From assembly GCA_948146395.1 (NCBI GenBank), contig OX411552.1, positions 6,069,686 through 6,133,685 on the forward strand: a DNA stretch of 64,000 nucleotides, in the 5' to 3' direction. A program made the translations under genes and the position numbers. The first letter of the stretch is position 1. Each line of letters opens with the position of its first letter. Below are positions 11,390 to 22,892 of the stretch, piece after piece. Source of the DNA: Fragum whitleyi. Its lineage: Eukaryota; Mollusca; Bivalvia; Cardiida; Cardiidae. Below the pieces are notes generated by a model. That model searched no databases. It was not told the origin of the DNA and saw only the letters and a list, made by a program, of their open reading frames with translations.

Positions 11390-12030
11390 ATTAAGAGGAG
11401 AATAACTTGGTATGAAATCAAATCCATCCTTTAGTCACAGAGAAATTGAGTAGACACCTGTCCAATATTCAGGATGACAAAAGGTGCAAACTGTTTGCCG
11501 ATTTTAACCTGCTTTGCACGTGCACTAGGCTAGCGTGCAAAGCGGGGTAAAATTGGCCAACAGATTGCACCGTTTTGTCACCTTGAACGCAGGAAAGTTT
11601 ATATAACAGGGCTACAATTATGTCCAAAGTTGATGAACTATGAACAATCAAATACATCCATCAGCTTCCGATATATTGAGTGGACACAATAAAGCTATTG
11701 AAGGAACCACATTCTGTTTTCTTTAAAGGGCAATAACTATGTTCAAAATAAATGGACCATAACCTGAATAAGATATCCACATCTCTGATTGATACTAGAT
11801 CCTTCTGTGAAGTGTGAATCAAGTTCCTTTGTTAGTGGCCGAGAAATTTAAGAAACAATTCTTTTCTATCTAAGGGCCATAACTCTGTCGTAAGTCTATG
11901 GACCATTTCCAAAGTAGATTGTATGACCTGCACACCTCTAATTGATACTGATCATATCTGTGAAATTTAATTTAATAGGTTTGATGTCGAGCAATTGAGC
12001 AGACACCAAAAAGCAACATATGGACTAATA
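11390..12030 (+). repeat. Degenerate core-repeat element with a family E MITE inside
   Basis: Repeated phrases such as GGGC(A/C)ATAACT, ATGGACCAT, GAAATTGAGTAGACAC and GATACTGATC recur every 130-200 bp. A foldback element (11,465-11,600) sits in the first unit. No gene is seen. Confidence 0.45.
11465..11600. mobile_element. Foldback MITE, family E copy 3
   Basis: Clear inverted ends GGATGACAAAAGGTGCAAAC and ACCGTTTTGTCACCTT, with a central GCTTTGCACG ... GCGTGCAAAGC hairpin. This is the best-preserved member of the family in the window. Confidence 0.75.
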
Positions 12031-13418
12031 GACGGCTGGGGCCAGTTTTACTAAATATCTAAATATAAAGTTGCTTCTACAGGAGTAACTTAATAAGGAT
12101 TTTCGCCATGCATTATCTCATTAGAATCGTCTTCTCAAGACGATCCCACTGACATATTGCAAGGAAGAATCTTACAATAAATGAAAACACTAGGTACGTT
12201 TTGTGATTTTGACTTACGATTATTTTTTTCGTAGGTTTTCAGGTATATGAAAATAACAAACACACATATTTCTTATATCTCATGTATTTCTAATTGTATA
12301 AGATGTAAAAAGAAGATCTAACAGGAATATAATACATCTAGATAAACAATATAAATAAAGATTATATAAAAGATGTGGACGGAAATAGGCATGTCATTAT
12401 AAACTGTGGACAATCAAGCTAGCAAATAAAAGAACTCACCTCTCTATTTATTGTTATACATAATAGTTAACTGTTTATTATATTAAAGGCTCATCAAGAA
12501 ATGGTTGCAACTGCCTATTATTTAATAGCAGTTGCAACTTGTTATTGTTGAGCAACTAATAAAAGACAGCATTATTATCACATAATTGAGTTTTTAATAC
12601 ACTAAAAGTCAATCAAAAATCTCTTCACAATCCAAGTTAACTATAACACCATATTTTCAAATTTTGGGAATATTTCAAATTTGACAAAAATAATCCAATA
12701 ATGTATCGAGGGCTTAGTGCAAAAATATAGAATTTGTCTTTACAATGTATAGACACCCACTATTTGTTTTTTCTCTAACCCATTGAATTTTGATTTATGT
12801 TCATACCACTGTAGTGCATATAGTAAATAATTACTTGATCATTGACCTTGTATGATGTCCTTGACCTTTATGTTCAAACCATGAGCATCTTTATAAAAAA
12901 GTTGCATATCCAGAAAGACCTTGTAAATTAGTCCTGAAGTATCAGCAAACGTTTCTCTTGCCAAGTTCTAGGCTGACAGTCAATTTTTGAGAGAGGGCAA
13001 AACTATTGCAAGTGCCAATATACTTAAAGGAATTTTCACAATTTTGGTCCCTCTAATTAGACAAAAACATAAAGGTACAACATATAGCCTCATTTTTTTC
13101 AATGTGTGGGCATAACAATCAATGCATAGAACATATATCAAAAGAACATAAACAAAGAAATACAAAATACAATACTAATGCATATGAATAAGGACGGATA
13201 TGTATGATTTATCAAATTTCTGAAAAATAAATATTTTTCTAAATAATATGATCACAGTCCACAAGCAACTAGATAAAAGTAAAATTGTATTACTAATGAA
13301 ACCTCTTACTACATGAAAATCCCATCTCAAATATAATGAAGTTCAACCCTTCAATCTCTGACCATATCAACTCTACTTCTGCTTCTCATTTTTTCAGCTT
13401 TCGGAAAACATACTGATA
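12031..13418. other. AT-rich intergenic stretch
   Basis: It holds only a hairpin at about 12,490-12,560, with GGTTGCAACTGCCTATT ... AATAGCAGTTGCAACT arms. A related hairpin is at 59,117-59,180. No coding signal is recognised. Confidence 0.45.
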
Positions 13419-13747
13419 CAGTTAATCTAGCTTGAGCGATCACGTCTATTGAGCGACCATTTTCACTAAGCGACCGTTTCAAAATCCCGTTCTTTAAATC
13501 AAAATATTTCAAAAAGTAGATATCATTGGTTTAAAATTAATGCTAGATGAATCCTGTGTTGTTTAAACTTTTAGAATTGTCTCAATGAGACGATTTATTT
13601 AGTTTTAACATAAAGGGTTATTGAGAAATACATACTCCATAAATTTTTCATCAATATTATTAGACAACTCGTGTATTAAGCAACCATTCTCTTTAGTGAA
13701 CGCTATTCAATGGTCCCTTTAGTGGTCTCTTAATGCAAGTTCTACTG
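13419..13747. mobile_element. Tc1-type MITE, family G copy 1
   Basis: TA-flanked CAGTTAATCTAGCTTGAGCG at the left and an inverted ...CTTAATGCAAGTTCTACTG at the right. An internal TTGTCTCAATGAGACGAT box is shared with copies near 53.2, 53.9 and 59.8 kb. Confidence 0.65.
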
Positions 13748-13770
13748 TAGTTAGTAGGTGACCTATACCT

Positions 13771-13803
13771 TGTAACTACAGCTTAAATTAAGCTGCAGTT
13801 ACA
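13771..13803. repeat. Perfect hairpin, AACTACAGCTT type
   Basis: GTAACTACAGCTTAA and TTAAGCTGCAGTTAC arms. It belongs to the palindrome set at 8.76, 21.64 and 21.87 kb. Confidence 0.7.
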
Positions 13804-13822
13804 AGACTTTGGTCAATAAGAC

Positions 13823-14174
13823 AGGGGTGTGGAATTCCCATGCCCCAATTGTCAGACACAGGCTTTTTCACATACGGACAAGTACATTTTATCAGACCAC
13901 TTGTCCGAGGACAAGTAAATACTAGGGCAAATCTTGGAATGGTACTGTTATATCTTAGAGATTAATCAGCCTAATTTTGGAAGCAAAGGGTAAAAAACAT
14001 TGTTTTTAATGTAGAAAATGCTGCATTTAAGCATTTTCTTTTTACAAACAATATTTTTTTCAAAATCTATTTATTCTTTTTTTTTGCAGACAATTTAATT
14101 TTGATCCTGGACAAGTAGAAAATACTTTTTTACTTGACCAGGGACAAGTCAAGAAAATCCGTATTTCCACACCC
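13823..14174. mobile_element. MITE, family F copy 1
   Basis: Inverted ends AGGGGTGTGGAATTCCCATG and GGATTTTC-type ...ATTTCCACACCC. Internal landmarks are ACTTGTCC...GGACAAGT and a GAAAATGCTG ... AGCATTTTCTT hairpin. Copies occur at 33,953 and 49,687. Confidence 0.75.
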
Positions 14175-14493
14175 AAGTGAAATCCGTATCTCCACACCTA
14201 AGTCAGTAGAGATGATATAATCAATCCAAATGTTAGTACTACAGCTCTATTCAAGCCATAATTACCACATTTAAATGACAAATATTGTATCACAGACAAG
14301 AATACATTGATAATGTAAAAAAACAACAGAGCACTAATAACAATTAGTTAAATATTAAACAATGTTTTGAGCCAATTATTGAAATAGAGAAAGTTTTCAA
14401 AATGTGATGAAACAAACAGTTATTTTTGTCTAATCACTAATAGAGCAGGCCAATGCGACCTTAAATTTGTCTTTCAGTTAATCTATTTTTTCA

Positions 14494-14499
14494 TTTATT
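14494..14499 (-). promoter_or_regulatory. Candidate polyadenylation signal of the dynein gene
   Basis: AATAAA on the minus strand, about 130 nt downstream of the dynein stop codon. It is the nearest canonical signal in a sensible position, with no cDNA support. Confidence 0.4.
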
Positions 14500-14625
14500 T
14501 ATGATTGGTATTTAATAATATCTTTTAGTCTATAATAAAACAAGTAGTCAATAATAAGGTTCTAAAAACACTAGGTATACAGCTTCCAGTACACTTGGAA
14601 TACACAAGATCTATTGGTTAGTGGT

Positions 14626-15012
14626 TTATTTGGTATCACAGAGTAGAGCTACACCCCTCAGGGTCCAGTGATCGGGATTCTGATTGGTTTTCAGAACAAC
14701 GCTAGCGATGAACGTCAGATCGGTCCTGCGTGGTTTCTTGTAGATAGGACACTGATACATCCTGGGATCTGTTCCGCCAGTACTGTTGATCGCATATATA
14801 TGGATGACGGGCATCAGCTCAAACAGTACCTTGGGTTTGGATTCGATCAACTTGGCACCTCTCTTGTCCCAGCCAGCACCCTCAAGGTACAGCCCGTATA
14901 CGTACACACCCTCGTTAGGCGGCGATGAAATGTCATCCTTCATGGAGCGAGTCACCTCGTTGTGTAGTATAACAGTGTCCAGGGCCCAACCCTTGTGTGC
15001 TCGGGTTACCTC
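14626..15012 (-). CDS. Dynein exon 33 (terminal exon with stop)
   Basis: 387 nt including TAA at 14,628-14,626, phase 0 in. It encodes [40 protein letters not shown], ...[35 protein letters not shown] and [14 protein letters not shown], the universal dynein C-terminus. Confidence 0.96.
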   Translation of the reverse strand, partial: EVTRAHKGWALDTVILHNEVTRSMKDDISSPPNEGVYVYGLYLEGAGWDKRGAKLIESKPKVLFELMPVIHIYAINSTGGTDPRMYQCPIYKKPRRTDLTFIASVVLKTNQNPDHWTLRGVALLCDTK

Positions 15013-15057
15013 CTGTGGATAAAAAGTACAGGTATATGAAACATTCTTGGATTAAAA

Positions 15058-15296
15058 GAGCCTGTGCGCGAGATTTTCAACATTTCAAATGTGCCCAAAG
15101 TAAAGACTCTGACCAGCCTGTGCATATGCACAGTCTGACCAGAGCCTTCACTATGCCTTTAGTAGATAGATAAGGTCTCAAAGTATCTGTAGGCCATCAG
15201 GTAGCTTTATATTTACATTATGTGGCTGTCAATGCTACTCAATGTTTGCACCTCACAAACAATTCAAATTGGAAATGTCAAGCACAGGCTCAAATG
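15058..15296. mobile_element. MITE, family D copy 1
   Basis: GAGCCTGTGCGCGAGATTTT and GAAATGTCAAGCACAGGCTC ends. The central palindrome is GACTCTGACCAGCCTGTGCA with its inverse. Confidence 0.75.
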
Positions 15297-16102
15297 TTAG
15301 AATGAACAACTTCATTTCAAAGAAAGAAGAAGAAACTTATATTTTCATGAAATGAAAAGTATGTCTCTCTTGGATGATACTCATTCAGAACGTCACTTGG
15401 CCATTTCCGTAATCTGCAGCAGACCTCGGATGTATATAAGGCTGATGGGTATGTAACAAAATCGTGCATTTTGTTAGACGGAGACAGTGTAAGAAAAACT
15501 AGCGCGGAATATCGGCGCTATCTTTAGATTTATATTTTTACAGTTAATAACAGCTGAAAAATCTTAATTTTTGAGAATGATGATAAGGATATGGCTGTTT
15601 CATGTCGCTGATTTAAACGAGTAGCATTGACGACGTTGAATGTTTTCAGTCAAAGTGGTGTGATCGAGTTTTTCCAAGGTTTTCCCGTACTATATAAAAA
15701 TAGTCCGTCTATGGACATCCAAGGTTGATCTTGAGATTGGCCAAGTGGTGTTCCAAATGGGGTGATACTGTGGGGTAATCTGTTGTCACATAAACTGAAC
15801 ATTTTACAGAAAGTTAGTCAGGAAAGCAATGCCACAAAGAAACTTAACTTCATATAACGAATGTGTTGACGACATCAATTCATTATAAGATATTGTCTTG
15901 ATGTCATATTGTTGCAGATCAAAGGAATGAGTAAAAATAGTGTGGCATAAGGATTGGTCTTGGACATGCCTAAGTCCATTGTCTTCTACCAAGTAGAATT
16001 TAAACATGAACATTTAAAAAAATCAACTTAAAATTTTGACAAGTCAAGACTTTTAATATCTTGTACTCGGTTATGGTTTTGAAGTTGTTATTGAGGTCCT
16101 AC
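15297..16102. other. Dynein intron stretch, no feature recognised
   Basis: No exon or repeat family seen between exons 32 and 33 apart from the family D copy at its start. Confidence 0.4.
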
Positions 16103-16255
16103 CTGTCTCATAGCTGTAAGGAATCCCTGGGCGTTGAAGAACCCTGTCATCCAGAAGGTATTGGGTCTACCATCAAAACACCAGCTATGGAACTGTGCAT
16201 TACGATCAATCAACTCTGTAAACCAGAAACCGAGCGTACTCGAGTCCCACGATAT
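16103..16255 (-). CDS. Dynein exon 32 (C-terminal domain)
   Basis: 153 nt, phase 0 on both sides. It encodes [40 protein letters not shown] and [11 protein letters not shown]. Confidence 0.95.
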
Positions 16256-16591
16256 CTGAAATTGGAAGACACATATACCAATTGGTAAAACTTCTGTGGG
16301 CAACAAAAAAGGATAACTGTCAAGGCAAAAGGACACTTTTTTCATGCTCAAATGAGAATTATCTCAAGTTTCAACTGAGTATTATCTCAAGTTTCAACTT
16401 GAGATTAAAATTTTAATTCTGTTGTTACGCTTTAATAAATGTATAAATATTTAGGATAATATCAATAAGTTGTTACAAATTACAACTGATTTGTATTATC
16501 TTTTATATCTGCATATCTGTGACACGTCACATGAAAAGGGACTATCAATTTCTTCCTTTCCCATTCATTTACCCCTTAACTTAAATAAATA

Positions 16592-16844
16592 TGTGACCCA
16601 TCACGCAAACAGGGACCATCCAGGAATCTGTAAAATGTATTATTGAAAAAGAGATTTAGTCCAGCATAGGTCAACCAGAGGTCGCATTTCAAAAATTCTT
16701 TCACTGGAAGGTAGATTGATTCTGTTAGATTCAGAAAACAAGCACGGTGCAGGAAGTTTTGACCCTAGTCAGTCTGGGCAGTTTGACTAGGGTCGACACT
16801 TTATGGACTACCCAGATGGTCCCTTTTTGGGTGAGGGGCGACAA
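16592..16844. mobile_element. MITE, family C copy 1
   Basis: TGTGACCCATCACGCAAAC and CCCTTTTTGGGTGAGGGGCG ends, with AGCATAGGTCAACCAGAGGT and GACCCTAGTCAGTCTGGGCA inside. Confidence 0.75.
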
Positions 16845-17024
16845 ATATTACAAATTTTCTAGGTGGACCTGTTATCATATTGCAGGACCTGTAAGATTTA
16901 AAGCTAATACGTTCTTGCGGCTGGTGGTGAAAAACAGCTAGTGTCTAACCCTGGTTGGTCCAACATTTTTCTGCGAGGCTAGGTTGAAATGTCAAAACTA
17001 TGTCAATTTGTTTCCAATTACATT

Positions 17025-17265
17025 TGAGCCTGAGTGTGACATTTCCAACAATTTCATGTGTTATTGATGAAAAGACATTGCGTAGCTGGACTATCACGCA
17101 GTACATTAAAATTGATTTTGGATTGTGGATGGCGAATTTAGGTCCATAGCCATCTGTTTAGTGCAAAGTTAAGACTTTGACCAGGCTGTGCTGCGGCACA
17201 GGCTGATCTGAGTCTCAACATTGCGTACATGTGTAATTGTTAGAAATGTCACACATAGGCTCATT
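17025..17265. mobile_element. MITE, family D copy 2
   Basis: TTGAGCCTGAGTGTGACATT and AAATGTCACACATAGGCTCA ends, and a GACCAGGCTGTGCTGCGGCA palindrome. It ends about 35 nt from the exon 31 donor. Confidence 0.75.
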
Positions 17266-17301
17266 TAAATTTGGTAGTATAAATACAAGCAGAAGATTTA
17301 C

Positions 17302-17671
17302 CTTAGCCCAGACTTTTGGGATTCTAGCATCATACATGCTGTCTAGGGCATCTCGTAGATTCTCACTCATAATAATGGTACCATCAATAGCCAACTTTAG
17401 ATCATTCAGCGTATTTCTCACGGCAGAAATTACACGCTGCATCCTGTCAATTTCCTGTCTGAGGAAGATATTCATTGGTTGTAGGGCACCCATTTTCTGT
17501 AGTCGTTGTTTGACCTCGTAGTCGACGTAATCATTTGGAAGTTTTTCCAACATGTCATCGCAGATACGTTTTACAAACGCCTCACGTGTTTCCCCTCCCC
17601 CTCCACTGCTGTCTTTAGGTTGTATACTCAAAATGGTGTCCAAGATCGTCTTAGCTGTCTTACTTGAATAT
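17302..17671 (-). CDS. Dynein exon 31 (C-terminal domain)
   Basis: 370 nt, phase 2 in and 0 out. It encodes [20 protein letters not shown], ...[39 protein letters not shown] and [11 protein letters not shown]. Confidence 0.95.
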
Positions 17672-17852
17672 CTGTAACAAAGGAATAAAAGAGTTATAAT
17701 TAACTAAATTTCCAGAGTAGTAAAGATCATTTCACGATAAAAATAAGGATACTTGCTTAGAAGTCTTTTATCAGACTTGATAGATTTATTTGAATAAATC
17801 TTGATTTATAACCTCAAGATACATTACTATGACAGGAGTTTGGATAAAATCT

Positions 17853-18666
17853 GAACAAGAGATGTTTGTTAAACATTTATGCCCCTACAAGAGCAGGTCA
17901 ATGGCATATTCTTTGTCTGAATCAACAAAGAACAACAACTATAACTAGAACTGTCGCAGAGCGGACTAATACCCCCCACAAGCGCTTTGTCAGAATGCAA
18001 GTGCTATTAGTGCAGGATGTGTTTGTAACTAATATTGAGGTCATGTGTAGCATTTGCATGAAGTTTCATGATTCTGGGTCGCTTGGTTTTTGAGTTAAGA
18101 GCCCAGAAATGAAAATTGATCAAAAATTGACTGTGACCTTGACCTTTGACCTATATGACCCAAAAACAATAGGGCACTTCCTTGGATCATAAGCAACATT
18201 TGCATAAAGTTTCATGCTTGTAGGTCACTTGGTCCTCAAGTTAGAGTCCGGAAATGAAAATTTAACAAAAATTTACTGTGACCTTGACCTTTGACCTATG
18301 TAACCCAAAAACAATAGGGCACTTCCTTGGGTCATAAGGAACATTTGTATAAAGTTTCATGATTGTAGGCCACTTGGTTCTTGAGTTAGAGTCCGGAAAC
18401 GAAAATTGAACAAAGGCTGACTGTGACCTTGACCTTTGACCTACATGACCCAAAAACAATAGGGCACTTCCTTGGGTCATAAGGAACATTTGTATAAAGT
18501 TTCATGATTGTAGGCCACTTGGTTCTTGAGTTAGAGTCCGGAAACGAAAAGGTCTACAGACGGACGGACTGACGGACGGATGGACGGACGGATGGACGGA
18601 TGGAAAGACAGACAGACATGGTGAAACCAATATACCCCCCTCTACTTCGTAGGTGGGGGGTATAAA
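17853..18666 (+). mobile_element. Hairpin-ended element with 145-bp units and nuclear-receptor-like half sites
   Basis: It starts AACAAGAGATGTTTGTTAAA with an ATGTTTGTTAAACAT hairpin. Core units at 18,134, 18,279 and 18,424 return at exactly 145 bp, each opening with TGACCTTGACCTTTGACCT. A GACGGACGGACGG tract follows, and the end is the ACCCCCC..TACTTCGTAG..GGGGGGT hairpin at 18,635-18,662. It lies in the intron between exons 30 and 31. Confidence 0.75.
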
Positions 18667-19015
18667 TATGAGTAGAGTAATGCGTGTTTTTTGTACACTG
18701 CATGCAGTTCTCTTCAACGAGATCTATCCAGCTGTGAAGCCTCATGATTCTAGCATGTATACCATGATCTGAACAAAAGTCAAGTTATAGATTTAACAAA
18801 GGACAATAGCTCAAAAATATGATGCATAGAGTTATGGTTCTTGTGCAATGCATTGCAGATCTGTCCAAATCTGAAGTTAAATGATTCTAGCTTCCATACT
18901 ATTTGAGATATGCTCTGGACAAAAATAGTCTATGGATGGACTTACTGACAGACGGACCAACCAGTGCAAAACAATATTCTCCCTAATCTTTGATGGGGGA
19001 ATAGTTTCTACAATA
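18667..19015 (+). repeat. Second core-repeat element adjoining 17,853-18,666
   Basis: Holds CATGATTCTAGCATGTATAC / AAATGATTCTAGCTTCCATA units and ACAGACGGACCAACC, and ends CTAATCTTTGATGGGGGAAT. Its borders are uncertain. Confidence 0.45.
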
Positions 19016-19393
19016 TTTTCAATCTAGATTGATTAGTTTGTAATAAAGCATGACTGATATATTACAGTCAAAGAGTATTGATTCTTTGAAACTTCAAAGA
19101 CCTTTCTCTTGTTCATTTTCCTGTAACTGACAAAAATTTGTATCGAGTGTAGTCTAAGATCAGCCTGAAGAAGGACCTTAGCCTTCACTGCCCGCTTTCT
19201 AATAAATTAAGTGTTTGAAAAATTTGAGTCAGATAGGATGAAAATGTCAGACTGCCTACATTAAATTGGCAATTTATTTGAATTTTTTTTTATAAATTCT
19301 GCAGGATAAGGGTTAACTAGTGCACAAGACTGTGCTATGTACTCAACGTCCAAAATCATCTCTCTCGTCCAATATCTGCTACAACCAACTTAC

Positions 19394-19656
19394 GTAATAT
19401 CAGCATTAGGATGAAGCCCAAACACTTCTGGAGTGTCAGTGTTATTCAGGGAGTTAATGTAGTCCATGTATTCTGTCATTTTCACACATTTTGGTATCGG
19501 GTATCCCTTGTAGAAGACAAAGTTTGGAGCAAACATATTGTCACCAAACCACACCTTACAGAAGGTGTTGAGGAGTCGCTTGTCAAAGTCGTCGGTTACT
19601 CGACCTCCGTACTGGATCTCACCAAACATGTAGCGAACACAGATCCAGTTGACTCC
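19394..19656 (-). CDS. Dynein exon 30 (C-terminal domain)
   Basis: 263 nt, phase 0 in and 2 out. It encodes [40 protein letters not shown] and [13 protein letters not shown]. Confidence 0.95.
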
Positions 19657-20060
19657 CTAGGCAAAATAAGAATATATATCCTTGTATTGTGTAAAATAAA
19701 CAAATGCTCCAACAATCATGACTTTTCATAGGCCCCTACCTTATGCCTACATATAAACAGTATCTACATTCAAAATTTGAGCATATCTTAAATAGCATTA
19801 AAGAGCATTTCCTTCTGGTTCTATGGTGTTTTTGTGACACCTGCAGATGCATATCATCATTCCAAATATGACAATTGTATATTTAGTTGGCTTAAAGTTA
19901 TTTGCAGCCTTGATTTTTTTAAGTTTTGTAGACAGACACACCTACAATTTAAATTTCAAAAACACAGGTACATGTATTTCTTAACCTTCCACACAAAGTA
20001 GCCCAATAAAAAACATGTATTTTTCTAGATAAATCTCTGTACTTTTGGTTTATGATATTA

Positions 20061-20230
20061 AATTTTGAGACATGAAGAGAGTAATTGTTAACTTCTTGAA
20101 GTATTTATGAAACTAAAAACCTAATCAAACTCATGTATGAATCCGCTTCTTGTATTGATATAGTATGATAAGGTTTTAAATTTTAAAACTTCATGAAATC
20201 AACAAACTCTCTCTTCATCTCTTTACTGAA
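20061..20230. mobile_element. Foldback MITE, family B copy 1
   Basis: ATGAAGAGAGTAATTG and CAAACTCTCTCTTCAT ends, with TGAAACTAAAAACCTAATCA and the inverse AAGGTTTTAAATTTTAAAAC. Confidence 0.6.
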
Positions 20231-20284
20231 AAACTTTCCAATTCTAGACTCACTTAAGAGACCAATCGTCTATATACAACCTAC

Positions 20285-20557
20285 CTTTTTCAGGTCCATG
20301 TCATCCAGATGGTTTTGTACAAACTGTACACTGGCATTGAAATCAGCAGCGTTGAATTCATATGGAATGTTCCATCCCAGTGGTCCAAACTTCCTTCGTT
20401 CTTGTACAACGCTGTGCAGGAAGGCCACACCATAGAGCATTGGCTTCCACTGTGGCATATTGGAGATGTCCAAGAAGTCCTGGTTCAATCCTGTATATGT
20501 ACGCTTCAACCCAGCCTTCATTCCTTGTGGAGGCTCATTGGTGAATTTGATAGATAT
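20285..20557 (-). CDS. Dynein exon 29 (AAA6 / C-terminal domain)
   Basis: 273 nt, phase 0 on both sides. It encodes [20 protein letters not shown], ...[40 protein letters not shown] and HLDDMDLKK. Confidence 0.95.
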
Positions 20558-20590
20558 CTGGAAAGAAATGGGATATTGAATATGTAGCCT

Positions 20591-21000
20591 TGAAATACCA
20601 AATTTATCGAACAGATTGTCTATAAATAGATAAAAATGGAGCTAAAATTTCTGTGTTTTTATCTGTTTTTGATGACGAATTGAATTAATTTGGCATTTTA
20701 TGAGCACAAATTTGATATTCAATTTATAATATGACCTGAATTTTTGCGATTTATCCAAGAAATTTTAAATTACAGAAATTAATTGATTTAAGTTACTGCG
20801 CAAAACAAATAATACCAAATTGAGTCAGCACATACATTATGATGTCATTTCCGGAACAAAAATGTAGTGTTGCTAGACATTCTCAGCTCATTTGCATATC
20901 TATTCCACTAGTGTATTTACACCTGTGTGATATCAAAAATATCCAACAGGGCTAATTTATTCCCACCACGTCGGTCATATCATTAAACAAGATCCATACA
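20591..21000. repeat. Interspersed repeat, family I copy 1
   Basis: Matches 52,200-52,580 block by block, including TTATCTGTTTTTGATGACG, TTTGATATTCAATTTATAAT, CTCATTTGCATATC and CCACGTCGGTCATAT. Confidence 0.6.
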
Positions 21001-21225
21001 TGCAAATAATATCTCAATAGATTTCAATAAGAACTAGAATGAAAACAAGAAAATCACCAACTCTTTTTTTGAGTAAAACCATGTCATGACCAAAATTGAT
21101 TAACTCATTTGATCTATAAAAAGAGCAAAAACTTATCTAGATGTTTCACTTATATTTATGCATTTATTTTCATTTTGTTGATAAACCCAATAGAAACTTT
21201 ATCACTTAACCAAAAAAGAACGTGT

Positions 21226-21300
21226 TCTTAACTGGTGATCCACAATCTGAACTCATCACGGATCGTCTTCTCATCTAAAATCTCACGTAGTTTATACTTA
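21226..21300 (-). pseudogene. Older fragment of a dynein exon 28-like duplicate
   Basis: The minus strand reads [21 protein letters not shown] then diverges into a stop. DEFRLWIT matches exon 28. The preceding residues differ from the parent more than in the 21.7-kb copy, so it is older. Confidence 0.65.
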
Positions 21301-21394
21301 TTTATTTTAGTTCTATTGCGACAAAAGCTTAGGCTTATAGAATCGCTCTCGAAAACTCAATCCTAATGTTTCCACATCCCTGAGAGGCGGTGGT

Positions 21395-21550
21395 TTAAAC
21401 CCACTGCTTCCCAATTTTACAGCTGGGTGAACTAGGGCTGGCTATTAATTGTTTTTGCCCATAGACACACCCAGCAACAGTGGGACTCGAACCACAGACA
21501 TCCTGGTCACAGGTCGAGTGCATTTACCACTAGGCCACAGAGGCAGCCAT
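21395..21550 (-). repeat. tRNA-like sequence, probable SINE head or tRNA pseudogene
   Basis: On the minus strand TGGCCTAGTGGTAAATGCAC (box A) and GGTTCGAGTCCCAC (box B) are spaced as in a tRNA. The following GTTGCTGGGTGTGTCTATGG is SINE-like. It is not a functional tRNA by eye, because the acceptor stem does not close. Confidence 0.6.
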
Positions 21551-21722
21551 GCATCATGGATCTTCTCATCTCAACAAATAAATACAGACATTAAATCATG
21601 TTAAAATTTCACAACATCAGTTTTCTTCCCAAACCCTATAACTACAGCTTGATTCAAGCTGTAGTAAGTGGGTTTAAGAAGAAAACAAAAGATAAAAGAT
21701 GCAATTAAATAAGGAAACAAAC

Positions 21723-21850
21723 CTGTAAGAAGCTGATGGGGAATTTGACATGTTCCTCCGTGGTGATCCACAATCTAATTTCATCATGAATGGTCTTACT
21801 CTCTTGTAAACATCTAGACATTCCATCATGCTAACATTCCAGAATAGTGA
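21723..21850 (-). pseudogene. Partial duplicate of dynein exon 28, frameshifted
   Basis: It repeats the 3' half of the exon (from MMECLDV to FPISFL) with the donor, at about 230-bp period. One nucleotide is missing in GATGTTTACAAGAG against GATGTTTTACTTGAG, so the frame breaks. The flanking AACTACAGCTT hairpin (21,868 and 21,640) is duplicated with it, which shows the whole 230-bp segment was copied. Confidence 0.85.
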
Positions 21851-21952
21851 TTTTCTTCCCAAAACCTGTAGCTACAGCTTGATGCAAGCTGTAGTTACGA
21901 TGTTTAAGAAGAAATCCCACTATAAAAGATGTCATAAGACAAAGATACAAAC

Positions 21953-22179
21953 CTGAAGGAAGCTGATGGGGAATTTCACATGTTCCTCTGTGGTGATCCA
22001 CAATCTAAATTCATCATGTATGGTCTCACTCTCAAGTAAAACATCTAGACATTCCATCACATAATCCAAACTCAAGTGACAGTTCTGGAGCAACAGCCAG
22101 CCTCCATTCTGGGTACTCTGGCTTAACAGTCGTCTAGCGTGGACCTCCTGACCTTGACCCATAGAGATTGCTCGATATT
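21953..22179 (-). CDS. Dynein exon 28 (AAA6)
   Basis: 227 nt, phase 1 in and 0 out. It encodes [40 protein letters not shown] and [22 protein letters not shown] in adjacent parts. Two degraded duplicates of its 3' half lie downstream. Confidence 0.95.
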
Positions 22180-22306
22180 CTATTGAAAAGAAAAAAATAT
22201 TGCAAATTATTTATTAAGCAAGTGATTAAAGGTTAACTTTGTTTATACAAGTAGATCAAGACAACATTGACCGTTATTAGGTCAATAAAACCTGTGTACC
22301 AATAGA

Positions 22307-22520
22307 TTGATTGATTGAATGGAGTTTTACCCTGCTTTCAACAATCTTTCAGTTATATCGCGGCAGCTGGAGCACCTAACAATGGTTTCCTGGTATTTCT
22401 CTCACCAGTACAACCACCACATCCTTTCCTAGCCTCCAGCTGCTATCTCACATAGGTCTATGATTATCAACCCATTGGTGAGAGACAAATAGTCGGAAAG
22501 AATGAGTGCCGCCGTCGGGG
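22307..22520 (-). mobile_element. tRNA-derived SINE, copy 2, headless
   Basis: Flanked by an exact 14-bp target duplication TGTGTACCAATAGA (22,293-22,306 and 22,521-22,534). The body is present, but the tRNA head is missing after CGCCGTCGGGG. The intact duplication shows it was already 5'-truncated when it inserted. Confidence 0.85.
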
Positions 22521-22892
22521 TGTGTACCAATAGAAAATGCAGTGACATTCTATAAACATTCAAGATCATCTTATTTGCAGAATGGAGAACAAACTTGTCT
22601 CAAAGGACAGTGGCAGATCTATTGGGGTTTATGAACCCCTCAGTAGCCAAATCATTTAATTTCTGTGAAAACATTCAATTAAAATTAACCTAATTTTCTT
22701 AGTTTAAAATTGCTTTGCAGGAATACTAGATACACCATTGCACAAGATACCAACAATACATTCAAAATGTCAAAATTAATTTCTTCATTCACCTGCAAAG
22801 GTTTGTTTAAATTAACAATGCCAAGAAGTCATAAATTTACTGAACATTTCTCTATAGCTAGAATTACGCAGGCTGTGTCTATAGATATTTAC

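Noticed and set aside
14668..15022. Plus-strand open frames opposite dynein exon 33
   Set aside because: They are shadows of the highly conserved dynein exon on the other strand and show no homology of their own.
21674..21862. Second alternative version of dynein exon 28
   Set aside because: A one-base deletion breaks the frame, and the 5' half with the acceptor is missing, so it is a relic and not an alternative exon.
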